Virus record (IMG/VR): IMGVR_UViG_3300028409_000001
Coordinates: 1-29,407 of that record
Reading direction: 5' to 3' (one strand)
DNA length: 29,407 nucleotides
DNA from: a virus
Positions 1-7,130 of this stretch are shown one piece after another. Both the position numbers and the translations under genes were made by a program. Within the stretch, counting starts at the first letter, position 1; every line of letters starts with the position of its first letter. The notes under the pieces are model-generated. The model saw nothing but the letters and a program-made list of their open reading frames with translations, did no database searches and was not told the DNA's origin.

Positions 1-127
1 CCGCGTGCGCAGGCCATAGCGGGGTACTCCCTGCATTTATGCTTCCTCCACGGTAATGACCGCCACACCGTCCACGCGGCTGACCGCGCGGCGATCGGCG
101 ATCGCGTTGATAGCTGCTGCCAGCTGG
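1..127. repeat. Direct repeat copy 1 at the window edge
   Basis: Bases 1-127 are identical to 1731-1857 (offset 1730). The first mismatch is base 128 (t against g at 1858), and identity is lost completely from 131. The copy may continue beyond the left edge. It carries the last codons of the 89-residue tail gene and the first codons of the 116-residue gene that precedes mtd, and here it is joined directly to the middle of avd. A length of exactly 127 equals a common largest assembly k-mer, so an assembly-graph origin must be considered beside a true tandem duplication. Confidence 0.97.
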
Positions 128-343
128 TTCATCTGCACGGTAAACCTTGCTTTTCTGGTTGCTCATGGCTGCCTCGATCAGGCGCCGCACCAACTCCCAC
201 AGCTCGTCCTCTAGCCGTATGGCGTAGCGGTAGCGCTGGTGTTTCGGGATCTTGTCGATGTGCGCCCCCAGGTCGATGATCAGCCGCTCGGCCTTGTTGA
301 CGATAACCAGACCCCGCTGTCGCGGGGCCTTTTCAGGAGTCAT
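1..343 (-). CDS. avd: DGR accessory protein Avd, broken after about 72 residues
   Basis: Avd is the small helical, pentameric accessory protein that binds the DGR reverse transcriptase and nucleic acid and is needed for mutagenic homing. The ORF starts with ATG at 343, two bases after the mtd stop. Residues 1-72 look like an Avd four-helix protein: an early LVIV..AERLI segment, then IPKHQRY, then SNQKSKVYRADE, which matches SNQVSKLYAADA in BPP-1 Avd as I recall it. After ADE the sequence changes abruptly to the 127-base repeat, read out of frame with its normal gene, so helices 3 and 4 are lost. The ORF stays open to the edge. About 115-130 residues are expected for an intact Avd. Native sequence is roughly 128-343. 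The truncation is either real or an assembly junction. Confidence 0.78.
   Translation of the reverse strand, partial: MTPEKAPRQRGLVIVNKAERLIIDLGAHIDKIPKHQRYRYAIRLEDELWELVRRLIEAAMSNQKSKVYRADEPAGSSYQRDRRSPRGQPRGRCGGHYRGGSINAGSTPLWPAHA
310..329 (-). promoter_or_regulatory. DGR target-site stem-loop with GACA (GRNA) tetraloop
   Basis: On the minus strand CCCCGC, loop GACA, GCGGGG form a perfect 6-bp stem (312-317 with 322-327), extendable by a G-T and a G-C pair. It sits 18 bases downstream of the mtd stop, inside the first codons of avd. In the BPP-1 DGR a hairpin or cruciform just downstream of the variable region, with a short GC-rich stem and a GRNA tetraloop, is required for efficient target recognition. 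Position, stem length and loop class all fit. Function here is inferred by analogy. Confidence 0.72.
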
Positions 344-345
344 GG

Positions 346-485
346 TCACAGGGCGTCACAGACGCAGCGCAGCCCGACACTGCCAACCGCGCGCCACGGA
401 CCCGCGTCGGAGATCAGGCACCGCGAACCGCAGTACACGCCGCGGCCGAACCGCCCGCCGCCGATGACGGAGCGCCAAGAGGACG
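346..485 (-). repeat. DGR variable region (VR) at the 3' end of mtd
   Basis: This stretch encodes about residues 311-356 of the Mtd homologue. Aligned without gaps to the end of BPP-1 Mtd, it runs from GSR through SDAGP to GLRCVCDAL, against GSR, YSGP and GARGVCDHL in Mtd. Between the fixed residues lie many NNC or NNT-type codons coding V, I, G, F, R, Y and C, as expected where template adenines (AAC or AAT codons) have been replaced. The 3' end is GC-rich, as expected for the initiation-of-mutagenic-homology segment. Exact VR limits cannot be set without the template repeat, which is not in this window. Confidence 0.75.
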
Positions 486-1416
486 CATCGCTGGCGCCAT
501 AGACGTACGTATACGCCTGCCCGCGAGCGAAGGCGGCATCCTTACCGACGTCAACAATGGCAGTGCTCCAGAGAGCGCGGTTTTCTATGCCCAGGTCGTA
601 GTGGTCATCCAGCCATTCCCACAGGTTCCCGGCCGCGTCCACCACGTTGAACATGGAGACCGCCTTGGCCACCGCTCCGGTGTTGGTCGGGCCGGTGTTG
701 GTGGTCGCGCTCCATGCAGTATCGTTGTTGGCGTCGTTGCCCTGGGGCGCACCCTCGGCGTAAGTCAGGAACTCCTCGGCGCCGGGAATGCGCTTGCCAG
801 CATTGCGGGCCAGCAGATGGAAGTCGGAGCGGGCGTAGATGTCGTCCTTGATCGGCGGCACGCCGTAGCGGCTCACCGGGATGTTCTCCGGCCAGGTGCC
901 GCTGCCCTCGCTGGCCAGGTAGATGTCCACCCACAGCTTGCCGGGGACCACCTCCACCATGCCGGTGGGGTCACAGGTCGGGCGGTGCTTCAGGTCCCAC
1001 ACGCTGTTGGGCACGATCTGCGTGGCCGGGGTGATGCCGGTGTCGTAGCGCTCGGCCACGGTGCGCACGCGGCCGTAGTGGAAGCCGCCGATCTTGCGGC
1101 TGTTGGCGCTGGTGTAGCCGCCGGGCACGGTGATGTTGGTGCTGGCGATCAGGCCGGCGCGGCCGTCGTCGCTCTGCACCGCGTACAGGTACACGTCGTC
1201 ACCCAGGGCCAGCGCATCCAGCGACCCGTCCTGGTTGGCCACGGCCGTGGGGTCCCAGTCGGTCAGCGGCTCCAGCACGTAGCCCTTGCCGTTACCACCG
1301 ATGTTCAGGATGCCTTCGGGCACGTCCAGGCGCATGGCGCCGGACGCCTCGATCGCCCCCATCAGCTCGAAGTGTCCCGCCCCCTGGGCGGGGATTGCAT
1401 AAGTCCGCTGGACCAT
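346..1416 (-). CDS. mtd: Major tropism determinant (Mtd) homologue, DGR-diversified receptor-binding protein
   Basis: The 356-residue protein resembles BPP-1 Mtd (381 residues), the tail-fibre tip protein whose C-type lectin fold binds the host receptor. Shared stretches, from memory of Mtd, are GGFHY (110-114), SVWDLKHRP (138-146, Mtd SLWDIKFRP), a DPTGM..V.G.LWVDIYL block (149-167), GKRIP..EEF (207-216), AAGNLWEW (261-268) and the terminal SVGLRCVCDAL. Residues about 170-356 form the lectin / formylglycine-generating-enzyme-like domain, and about 1-130 the less conserved shaft-like part. ATG at 1416 overlaps the upstream stop as TGATG, with GGAG 9 bases before it. The last 45 or so residues are the variable region. 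It probably gives the virion its switchable host range. Confidence 0.9.
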   Translation of the reverse strand: MVQRTYAIPAQGAGHFELMGAIEASGAMRLDVPEGILNIGGNGKGYVLEPLTDWDPTAVANQDGSLDALALGDDVYLYAVQSDDGRAGLIASTNITVPGGYTSANSRKIGGFHYGRVRTVAERYDTGITPATQIVPNSVWDLKHRPTCDPTGMVEVVPGKLWVDIYLASEGSGTWPENIPVSRYGVPPIKDDIYARSDFHLLARNAGKRIPGAEEFLTYAEGAPQGNDANNDTAWSATTNTGPTNTGAVAKAVSMFNVVDAAGNLWEWLDDHYDLGIENRALWSTAIVDVGKDAAFARGQAYTYVYGASDASSWRSVIGGGRFGRGVYCGSRCLISDAGPWRAVGSVGLRCVCDAL

Positions 1417-1766
1417 CAGACAGCCTCCAGATCAGTGATTGCTTGTTCGACCTCTGCCACCGTGAAGCCCAGCCGGAAGATCTCCGCCTGCGGGCTCTCG
1501 ATGCGCTGCATCTGCACGCGCCGGGTGGTGCCGGCCTCCTCGTCCTCCACGTTCAGCACGCGGTAGTCGGGCATATCGCCGTCCGGGCTCTCGCCGTCGG
1601 CCAGATCCCGGTCGTAGACGTAGGTGAACCGGCCAGCCAGCAGGCCCTCCAGGTGCCGCTTGAGCGTGGCCACGCCCTGGGGGCGGATCTCGCCCTGGGT
1701 GGCCAGGCCCTGCAGCAGGTCATAGTCGGCCCGCGTGCGCAGGCCATAGCGGGGTACTCCCTGCAT
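1416..1766 (-). CDS. Unknown protein between tail linker and Mtd
   Basis: This is a 116-residue soluble protein that I do not recognise. It begins MQGVPRYGLRTRADYDLL and ends with a short helical, acidic stretch. No signal peptide or membrane segment is visible. The start is ATG at 1766, immediately after the TAA of the upstream gene, with a strong GGAGGAA ribosome site inside that gene's last codons. Its stop overlaps the mtd start. Position between the baseplate/tail-fibre genes and the receptor-binding protein suggests a fibre-assembly chaperone or connector. Its first 12 codons are also present in the repeat at the left edge. Confidence 0.75.
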   Translation of the reverse strand: MQGVPRYGLRTRADYDLLQGLATQGEIRPQGVATLKRHLEGLLAGRFTYVYDRDLADGESPDGDMPDYRVLNVEDEEAGTTRRVQMQRIESPQAEIFRLGFTVAEVEQAITDLEAV

Positions 1767-1857
1767 TTATGCTTCCTCCACGGTAATGACCGCCACACCG
1801 TCCACGCGGCTGACCGCGCGGCGATCGGCGATCGCGTTGATAGCTGCTGCCAGCTGG
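1731..1857. repeat. Direct repeat copy 2 (native location)
   Basis: This copy matches 1-127 exactly and lies in its expected context, spanning the end of the 89-residue tail gene (stop at 1767-1769) and the start of the 116-residue gene (ATG at 1766). The reading frames run through it intact, so this is the original location and the copy at the window edge is the secondary one. Confidence 0.97.
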
Positions 1858-2036
1858 GTCTCGTCCTGGATGTCGGCGTTGATGCCGGCATCGGCCAGGA
1901 CGTTCAGCAGCTCGCGCTGCAGCATGTTGAAATAATCGGCCAGCATGGGCGTCGCTCGGACGTTGCTGGCCGGGTCTCCGTTTCTCCACTCACCTTCGGA
2001 TGTGGTCCGCTCGGTGAAGGCGCTTACCTTCTCCAT
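1767..2036 (-). CDS. Short tail-fibre/baseplate linker protein
   Basis: 89 residues, starting ATG at 2036 with GGAGG 7 bases upstream. A longer in-frame extension to 2123 lies inside gp48 and has no supporting ribosome site. The sequence (MEKVSAFTERT, then a helical region with DYFNMLQRELLNVL) looks like the N-terminal attachment segment of phage tail fibres, but the long fibre shaft is missing. It ends with a compact beta-like tail (VDGVAVITVEEA). I infer a small protein that docks the Mtd-type receptor-binding unit to the gp48 end of the baseplate. The family assignment is tentative. Confidence 0.7.
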   Translation of the reverse strand: MEKVSAFTERTTSEGEWRNGDPASNVRATPMLADYFNMLQRELLNVLADAGINADIQDETQLAAAINAIADRRAVSRVDGVAVITVEEA

Positions 2037-2038
2037 CG

Positions 2039-2665
2039 TTAAGCCTCCTGATAGCCCACGTTCAAAATCAACCAGGACGGCGCGGCTTCGTGCAGCGCGC
2101 ACTCCACCAGCTGATCGCCCCAACTCCGCAGCGGGTCGCCAATCTCCGACGCGCCAACCTCAGCCACACGCACCACGCCATTCGGCACCAGCACGTCCCA
2201 CGCCCACAGCCAGTCCTCACCGTTCATCGGGTCGCCGATCTCCGCGCCCCGCGTACCGGCACCGGCGGCCAACTCCATGGTCGCCTCGCGGTGCTCGATG
2301 ATCTGCGCGCCCTCGTAGCCCAGCCCCTCGGCCAGGTCGGTGTAATCCTGCTGGCGCATGCCGCCTCGGCCGACAATTCGCCCGATCAGCGCCACACGGC
2401 GATCGGTCAAGCTCTGCTCGGTGGGCGCGCACTCGCTGGGCAGGCTGTAGCTGCGCTCCCACTCGGGAAACAGCGCGTCGGCCTGGCGCGGGTCCGCCTC
2501 GGCCAGCAGCTCCAAGGCCCGGCCATCCACCCGCGCGAACTCCTGGGCGGAACCGTCCAGCAGCCGCTGCAGGTTGCTCTCCGGCTCGGTCGGCCAGACC
2601 ATGCCCGGCGGCAGCAGGCTGAACAGCAGCCCGCGATAGTCGGCGCCCGTCAGCTCTGCACCCAT
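2039..2665 (-). CDS. Mu gp48-like baseplate / tail-fibre attachment protein (DUF2313, YmfQ family)
   Basis: 208 residues. The N-terminal YRGLLFSLLPPGMVW motif and the following helical RLLDGSAQEFARVDGRALELL stretch are typical of the YmfQ/DUF2313 family, which sits at the end of Mu-like baseplate operons and connects baseplate and tail fibre. The ATG at 2665 overlaps the end of gp47 by 16 bases, with GGAGGGG before it. The C-terminal half contains W-rich beta segments (DWLWAWDVLVPNGV) and ends in LILNVGYQEA. Order gp46-gp47-gp48 is as in Mu. Confidence 0.88.
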   Translation of the reverse strand: MGAELTGADYRGLLFSLLPPGMVWPTEPESNLQRLLDGSAQEFARVDGRALELLAEADPRQADALFPEWERSYSLPSECAPTEQSLTDRRVALIGRIVGRGGMRQQDYTDLAEGLGYEGAQIIEHREATMELAAGAGTRGAEIGDPMNGEDWLWAWDVLVPNGVVRVAEVGASEIGDPLRSWGDQLVECALHEAAPSWLILNVGYQEA

Positions 2666-3702
2666 GTCACCCCTCCCCAGATCGGCAGCACGCCCGTGGC
2701 GTGGGTCACGTCAGCGGTGGGCGACTGCAGGTCGTAGTCCTCCACGCCAGGCGCCAGGCTGATCGCCGCGCGGATGCGGGAAATCAGCAGGGTGCCGCCC
2801 GGCTCGCCCTCGCGCTCCACCAGGTCGGCCAGAGCCTGGGCGGCGGCGCTGCGCACCTCCTCGGTGTCCGGCGTCACGATCAGCTCCGGCGCGAACGCCT
2901 GGGTATCCGGCGCCACCACGTACACCTGGGCCTGCACGTTCCGGCGGCCCTTGATGTAGTCCAGCACCGCGTCCAGCAGCTGCTGCGAGGGCAGCGGGCC
3001 GTCGCTGGCATCGTCCGCCATGACGCGGATCACCACCGAACCCGGCCCCATACCCCTCGGGTCCTCCCAGGCACGGGTCACGCCCGGCACCTCCAGCGCC
3101 CAACCTTCCCAGTCACCCTCGGCCCCGCCGCGCGGCACCCGCGCCCGGCGCAGCAAAATGCGATCACGCCAGCTGCTGTGCGCCTCCAGGTCAGCGCCGC
3201 CCCGGATGCCATCGGCACCCACCACGGCCGCCGTAGACACCCCGGACAGCGGCGACACCAGGCGCAGCTCCGCGCCGTCGTCCTGATCACCAGCCAGACC
3301 CGCCTCCAGCGCCTCAATGGTCGCCGTGGCAGTCGCGCCGCCGATCACCGCCTCCTCGGTGGTCTCATACTCCTGGCCATCCAGCTGCAGCCGCGTAGCC
3401 TCGACGATCACCGCGCCGTCGCTGCCCTCGAACGCCACCTCGCCGGTGGCCTTGGCCGCCTGGCGGCGGGGCACGCCCGCGCTGTGCAGGTGCAGCAGCT
3501 CGTCGTCGCAGGTCTCCGGGAACAGCTGACGCTCCAGCCACTGCAGGTAGCCATAAAGCCCGTGCGTCACCCCAGCCTGGCTGGTCGCCAGGGCCTTGGT
3601 CAGTCGGGTAGCCAGCGCCGCCTGGGCGCCCGGCAGCCGGGACAGCAGATCCTGATCCACTCGCCCCAAAAGCTCCGGTAGTGAAGGCCGTCTAAACGCC
3701 AT
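2650..3702 (-). CDS. Mu gp47-like baseplate wedge protein (baseplate J family)
   Basis: 350 residues, normal length for the baseplate J-like family that forms the wedge arms of contractile tails. Family features include the opening FRRPSLPELLGRVDQDLLSRL, the HTGL-like helix GVTHGLYGYLQWLERQLFPE, a central VTRAWEDPRGMGPGSVVIRVM block and a C-terminal VNVQ-type segment (RRNVQAQVYVVAPD). ATG at 3702 is set by a perfect GGAGG 5 bases upstream. It follows gp46 by 11 bases and overlaps gp48, so it is translated as part of the baseplate operon. Confidence 0.93.
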   Translation of the reverse strand: MAFRRPSLPELLGRVDQDLLSRLPGAQAALATRLTKALATSQAGVTHGLYGYLQWLERQLFPETCDDELLHLHSAGVPRRQAAKATGEVAFEGSDGAVIVEATRLQLDGQEYETTEEAVIGGATATATIEALEAGLAGDQDDGAELRLVSPLSGVSTAAVVGADGIRGGADLEAHSSWRDRILLRRARVPRGGAEGDWEGWALEVPGVTRAWEDPRGMGPGSVVIRVMADDASDGPLPSQQLLDAVLDYIKGRRNVQAQVYVVAPDTQAFAPELIVTPDTEEVRSAAAQALADLVEREGEPGGTLLISRIRAAISLAPGVEDYDLQSPTADVTHATGVLPIWGGVTWVQS

Positions 3703-3713
3703 TTATTCCTCCG

Positions 3714-4157
3714 TTATGCAGCGTTTCGCCACACATAGTCGTATTGCCGTTCCAGCAGCGAGCGATCGCCGCGCCGAATCACCACCCGCAGGCCCAGGGT
3801 GTCGCGCCGCATGTGCCACGCCTCCACCTCCACGGCCTCGGCCACCTCGTCCTCGGTCAGCCAGGCCAGCGCCTCCTCGGCATACACCTGGGCGCGGCGC
3901 AGCACCTCGTCCTGCTCCTTTTCCCGGTGCAGCAACCACAGGCGGGAGCCATGCGGCCGGTCGTTGTAGGCGTCCGCCCAGTAGCCCCGCCGGTCGCCGG
4001 TGCCATCCGGCAGCCGGTCCTCTTCCAGGGCGCGCCGATCAGTGAACAGCGACAGAATCACCGCCGTTTCCAGTCCCTCGTCGGTCGCCAGGTCGCCGCC
4101 CTGGATGTCCAGGTCGAAGCGCTTGGCGCCGGGGTCGAATCTCAATGCAATATCCAT
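3714..4157 (-). CDS. Mu gp46-like baseplate protein (GpW / gp25-like lysozyme family)
   Basis: 147 residues. It begins with the family pattern MDIALRFD...FDLDIQGGDLATDEGLETAVILSLFTDRR, and the RRGYWADAY...GSRLWLL segment in the middle is characteristic of Mu gp46 proteins. These are sheath-initiator/wedge components of the baseplate, related in fold to T4 gp25. The ATG at 4157 overlaps the gp45 stop as TGATG, indicating translational coupling. The C-terminus, ending VWRNAA, is complete. Confidence 0.9.
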   Translation of the reverse strand: MDIALRFDPGAKRFDLDIQGGDLATDEGLETAVILSLFTDRRALEEDRLPDGTGDRRGYWADAYNDRPHGSRLWLLHREKEQDEVLRRAQVYAEEALAWLTEDEVAEAVEVEAWHMRRDTLGLRVVIRRGDRSLLERQYDYVWRNAA

Positions 4158-4774
4158 CAGCCCATCCCCTGGTTAGGCGCGCCGGTCGTGCCGCCGGAGT
4201 CGCCCGGGTGGTTGTGCCCGTTGTAGGTGTCGCGGATGCCCTGCATGGTGCCCTTCGGATCGGCCACGGAAGTCGCCGAAGACAGCGCGTCGGTGAAGGC
4301 GCCCGTACCGTTCACCACCAGGTTGCCGTTGATGGTCACGTTGCCGTCGTGGGTCGTGGTCGCCGTGATGTGACAGGTTGGCGCGGTCACCTCCAGGTGT
4401 TGCACCGCCTGCACCTGGATCTTGTCGCGCTTGAACACGATCACGTTGCCCAGGTCGTCGTAAATGGCCACCTCGCCCTGGGCCAGCTCCTTCACCCGGT
4501 ACCGGCGGTCGTCCACCGCCAGCGCCACCAGGTGCGCCCGGGCACCGCCCACAGCCGCCACAATCGCCTCGGCCCCCGGGTGCGGGTGGCTGGTGTAGCC
4601 GTACTCCTGGAAGCGCTCGGCCCACGCGGGCTCGCCACCCAGCAGCGACACCTGCACGCCTTGCAGCTTCAGGCTGTCGTCCACCAACTTCAGCACGCCA
4701 CGGGAAACCAGCAGGCGGATGCGCCGCCACACCGGCCCCATGAGGCGCTGCCAGGTACGTCGTTGATCAGCCAT
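4157..4774 (-). CDS. Mu gp45-like central spike (baseplate assembly protein V)
   Basis: 205 residues. This is the membrane-piercing needle at the centre of the baseplate. The N-terminal RRIRLLVSRGVLK segment and OB-fold region (to about 100) are followed by repetitive beta-helical sequence (DGNVTINGNLVVNGTGAF, 143-160). The C-terminus carries the YNGHNHPGD motif with H187 and H189, the HxH pair that in Mu gp45 binds an iron ion at the spike tip. It overlaps the gp44 stop as TAATG and gp46 as TGATG. Confidence 0.93.
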   Translation of the reverse strand: MADQRRTWQRLMGPVWRRIRLLVSRGVLKLVDDSLKLQGVQVSLLGGEPAWAERFQEYGYTSHPHPGAEAIVAAVGGARAHLVALAVDDRRYRVKELAQGEVAIYDDLGNVIVFKRDKIQVQAVQHLEVTAPTCHITATTTHDGNVTINGNLVVNGTGAFTDALSSATSVADPKGTMQGIRDTYNGHNHPGDSGGTTGAPNQGMG

Positions 4775-5844
4775 TACATCACCACCCAGCCGGTTGCCTG
4801 GTCGCCGCTGCCACCCTCGGCCTGCGGCTCCGGTACCGGCACTGGCTCAAAGGCCGCCGGCGGGGCCACGCGCAGCTCGGCGGTGCGCCCCTCGTTGCTC
4901 TCGATCAGCTGCACATCGCTGATCAACATCTGTTCATTCAGCCCCAGGTAAGCGTCCCGCACCTGCGCCAGGTCGCCCGGGCGCCACACGCCCTGTTCAT
5001 GCCGCCAGGTGCCCACGGTGTAGGTCACGCCTCGGCCTTTGGCCCAGCGCATGCGCGCCTCCAGCTCTGCCCGGGTCTTGCAGTCGGCGGGGTCCGCCGG
5101 GGTGTCGCACACGATCAAGGTGGTGCGCGGCTTGCGCACACGCGGGTCGGTCGCTTCGCCCCGGGGGCCGGCGGCGTCCTCGCCGTTCCAGGAATCGGTA
5201 CCGGGCGTCTGCCCCTCCACGATGTAGGTGTAAAAGCGGTCGCGGTCGCTGAACGCCCCGGAGCCCTTGCGGATATTCCCGCCCAGCTCCAGCGGCGTGC
5301 GGATCTCCCGCTGCACCGCGTGCACAATCACCAGACGGCCCTCGGCATCGCTGACAATGCGAGCGCCACGGATCTGCGCCGCCCGCTCGATGGCCTCGGC
5401 GATCGGCTGGCCATCCTCCAGGGCAAACTCCCGGAAGGGCTTGTCCGCACCCACCGTGTCGATCACCTCGATGCCGTAGGGCTCGGCCAGGGTGGTCGCG
5501 ATCTGCAGCAGGGTCTGTCCGTCGAAGCGCTGATCCTTGCCGCTGCAGTCGATCAGGTCCGACGCCTTGCTCCGGCCGCTGGCCGCGATGGTGTGGCTGG
5601 TCGCGTCGTAGTCGGGCAGCACCTCGTCCAGGTAGCCGGTCACCACCAGCTCGTCACCCACGTGCACCGTGCAGGCTTCGCCCGGCGTCACCGGGCGCAC
5701 CAGGCCGGAGTCGGCCCAGCGCTCGGTCAGGGTCAGCTCGAAGCTGTCGGCGATCTGTTCCAGGGACAGGCGAATGCGTACTTCCTGCCAGCCCTGGTGG
5801 CGCTGGCTGCCGATCTGCAGCACTACTGGCTCGCGCTTACTCAC
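4774..5844 (-). CDS. P: Mu gp44-like baseplate hub protein
   Basis: 356 residues, close to Mu gp44 length. It forms the trimeric hub (T4 gp27-like fold) on which the gp45 spike sits. Family features are an N-terminal beta domain with WQEVRIRLSLEQIADSFELTLTERW, the VGDELVVTGYLDEV and HTIAASGRSKASDLIDCS segments, and a later KTRAELEARMRWAKGRG helix. The start is GTG at 5844, overlapping the end of gp43 by 8 bases, with GGAGG 6 bases before it. The extreme C-terminus is a Pro/Glu-rich tail (PVPVPEPQAEGG). Confidence 0.9.
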   Translation of the reverse strand: MSKREPVVLQIGSQRHQGWQEVRIRLSLEQIADSFELTLTERWADSGLVRPVTPGEACTVHVGDELVVTGYLDEVLPDYDATSHTIAASGRSKASDLIDCSGKDQRFDGQTLLQIATTLAEPYGIEVIDTVGADKPFREFALEDGQPIAEAIERAAQIRGARIVSDAEGRLVIVHAVQREIRTPLELGGNIRKGSGAFSDRDRFYTYIVEGQTPGTDSWNGEDAAGPRGEATDPRVRKPRTTLIVCDTPADPADCKTRAELEARMRWAKGRGVTYTVGTWRHEQGVWRPGDLAQVRDAYLGLNEQMLISDVQLIESNEGRTAELRVAPPAAFEPVPVPEPQAEGGSGDQATGWVVM

Positions 5845-7087
5845 TCAGCACCTCCAGCGCGATCCCGCCGCGCAGGGCACCGGGGTGGCGGGCGTCGTTG
5901 CGCACCGTGATCTCGTCCGCCCGGGTGGCGTCGCCATACAGCCGGTGGGCCACCACCAGCGCCGGCAGTGTCGTCTGCGGCGTATGGCTGATCAGCCCCG
6001 GCAGCGCCACTGCCCGGGTGCGCAAGTCCTCGGAAACCGCTGCCCGCAAATCCACCAGCGACGCGTACACGCTGTCGGTGATTGCCTCGTCGGTGGTCAT
6101 CTGGGCGTCGATCAGCGCCAGGGTGTCGGCGCCGGCCGCCACGGCGTCCTGCCGGCTCATCCAGTCCGTGTCCGCCACCAGGCGCGCCGCCGCCAGGGTC
6201 GCCGCCCGGCCGTTCAGTTGCCGGGCCGCGACGGTGTTCTGTGCCCGCTGGATACGCTCGGGCGTGTCCGCCGTCGGCGGGGTCACGCTGTCGCTGCTGG
6301 TGCCGGTATCCAGCATCAGCCGGGCCGCACGGGTCGGGGTGCCCGGGGTCAGCAGCACGCGGCCGCCGCCCTCGGTGTCCTTATTGCCCAGGATGGTGCC
6401 GCCGCTGTACAGGTCCAGGGCATTTATCGGTCGCAGCACCGCGCCACGCAGGCGGTTGTAGCCGCCCAGCACGATGCCCACCATGTTCATCGGCGCGCGG
6501 ATCTGCTCGGCCACCTGGTCAGCAATGCCGCCCACCACGTCCTCGATGTCTCGCACCACCGCCGCCAGGTCGCGCTCCACCGCCACCAGCGACCATCCCA
6601 GCAGGCCCTCCACGCTCCACTTGTCGGCAAAGTCCTGGCTCAGTTCCTCCTCGAACAGGTCCGCCGCCTGGCGCACCTCGCGCCGGGTGTCCACCGTGGT
6701 GGCCGGGTAGGCCTCCTCGCCGCCCTCGGCAAAGGTCACCTGGAAGCTGCACACGCCGCCATCACGGGTGCTCTCGCTCCAGCGCACGTCGCTGGCCACC
6801 GCCTTGAAGCTGCCCAGATACGGGTGCACCAGTGTGGCCGCGCCCGGCGCGTCCAGGGCTTCGATCAGGGCATCGCGCTGGCGGTCGTAATCGTCGCCCG
6901 CCACGAACATCGACAGGCGCCACTCGCGGGCCTTGCGGCCCATGTCCTCGGCGTAGGGCCGGTCGCGGCGCGGGTACTCATGGATCAGCCAGCGGCGGCC
7001 GCCCGTAGTGTCGGAGCGCTCCACGTGGAAGCGCACACCGCGATAGGAGCCCGCCAGCTCGGGGTCGATGCGGTCACGCCAGGTCAT
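5837..7087 (-). CDS. N: Mu gp43-like DNA circularization / tail protein N
   Basis: 416 residues. The N-terminus, with SYRGVRFHVERSD..GGRRW, HEYPRRDRPYAEDMGR and an FVAGDDYDRQRDALIEAL block, is the signature of the Mu N / DNA circularization protein family, a tail component ejected or placed between tape measure and hub. A helical, Ala-rich middle follows. The ATG at 7087 has AGGAG 8 bases upstream. Unusually for the operon, it is separated from the tape measure gene by 255 bases that hold an opposite-strand gene. Confidence 0.9.
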   Translation of the reverse strand: MTWRDRIDPELAGSYRGVRFHVERSDTTGGRRWLIHEYPRRDRPYAEDMGRKAREWRLSMFVAGDDYDRQRDALIEALDAPGAATLVHPYLGSFKAVASDVRWSESTRDGGVCSFQVTFAEGGEEAYPATTVDTRREVRQAADLFEEELSQDFADKWSVEGLLGWSLVAVERDLAAVVRDIEDVVGGIADQVAEQIRAPMNMVGIVLGGYNRLRGAVLRPINALDLYSGGTILGNKDTEGGGRVLLTPGTPTRAARLMLDTGTSSDSVTPPTADTPERIQRAQNTVAARQLNGRAATLAAARLVADTDWMSRQDAVAAGADTLALIDAQMTTDEAITDSVYASLVDLRAAVSEDLRTRAVALPGLISHTPQTTLPALVVAHRLYGDATRADEITVRNDARHPGALRGGIALEVLSE

Positions 7088-7130
7088 GTGCTACGCTCCT
7101 GTTCACGCATGAATAAAAAGGGAGAACACC

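Noticed and set aside
346-485. A template repeat for the DGR within the window
   Set aside because: No second near-copy of the mtd 3' end was found by eye. The only repeat near mtd is the 127-base one, which covers a different region.
601-1566. Long plus-strand ORF opposite mtd (321 codons)
   Set aside because: It is a shadow frame of GC-rich coding sequence on the other strand. It has low-complexity His/Val/Ala/Gly composition and no ribosome site or family resemblance.
1-1857. The 127-base repeats as phage attachment or transposon end repeats
   Set aside because: They lie inside coding sequence of tail genes, carry no MuA-site-like pattern, and Mu-type ends are far from this point on the right side. 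They are a duplicated coding segment or an assembly junction.
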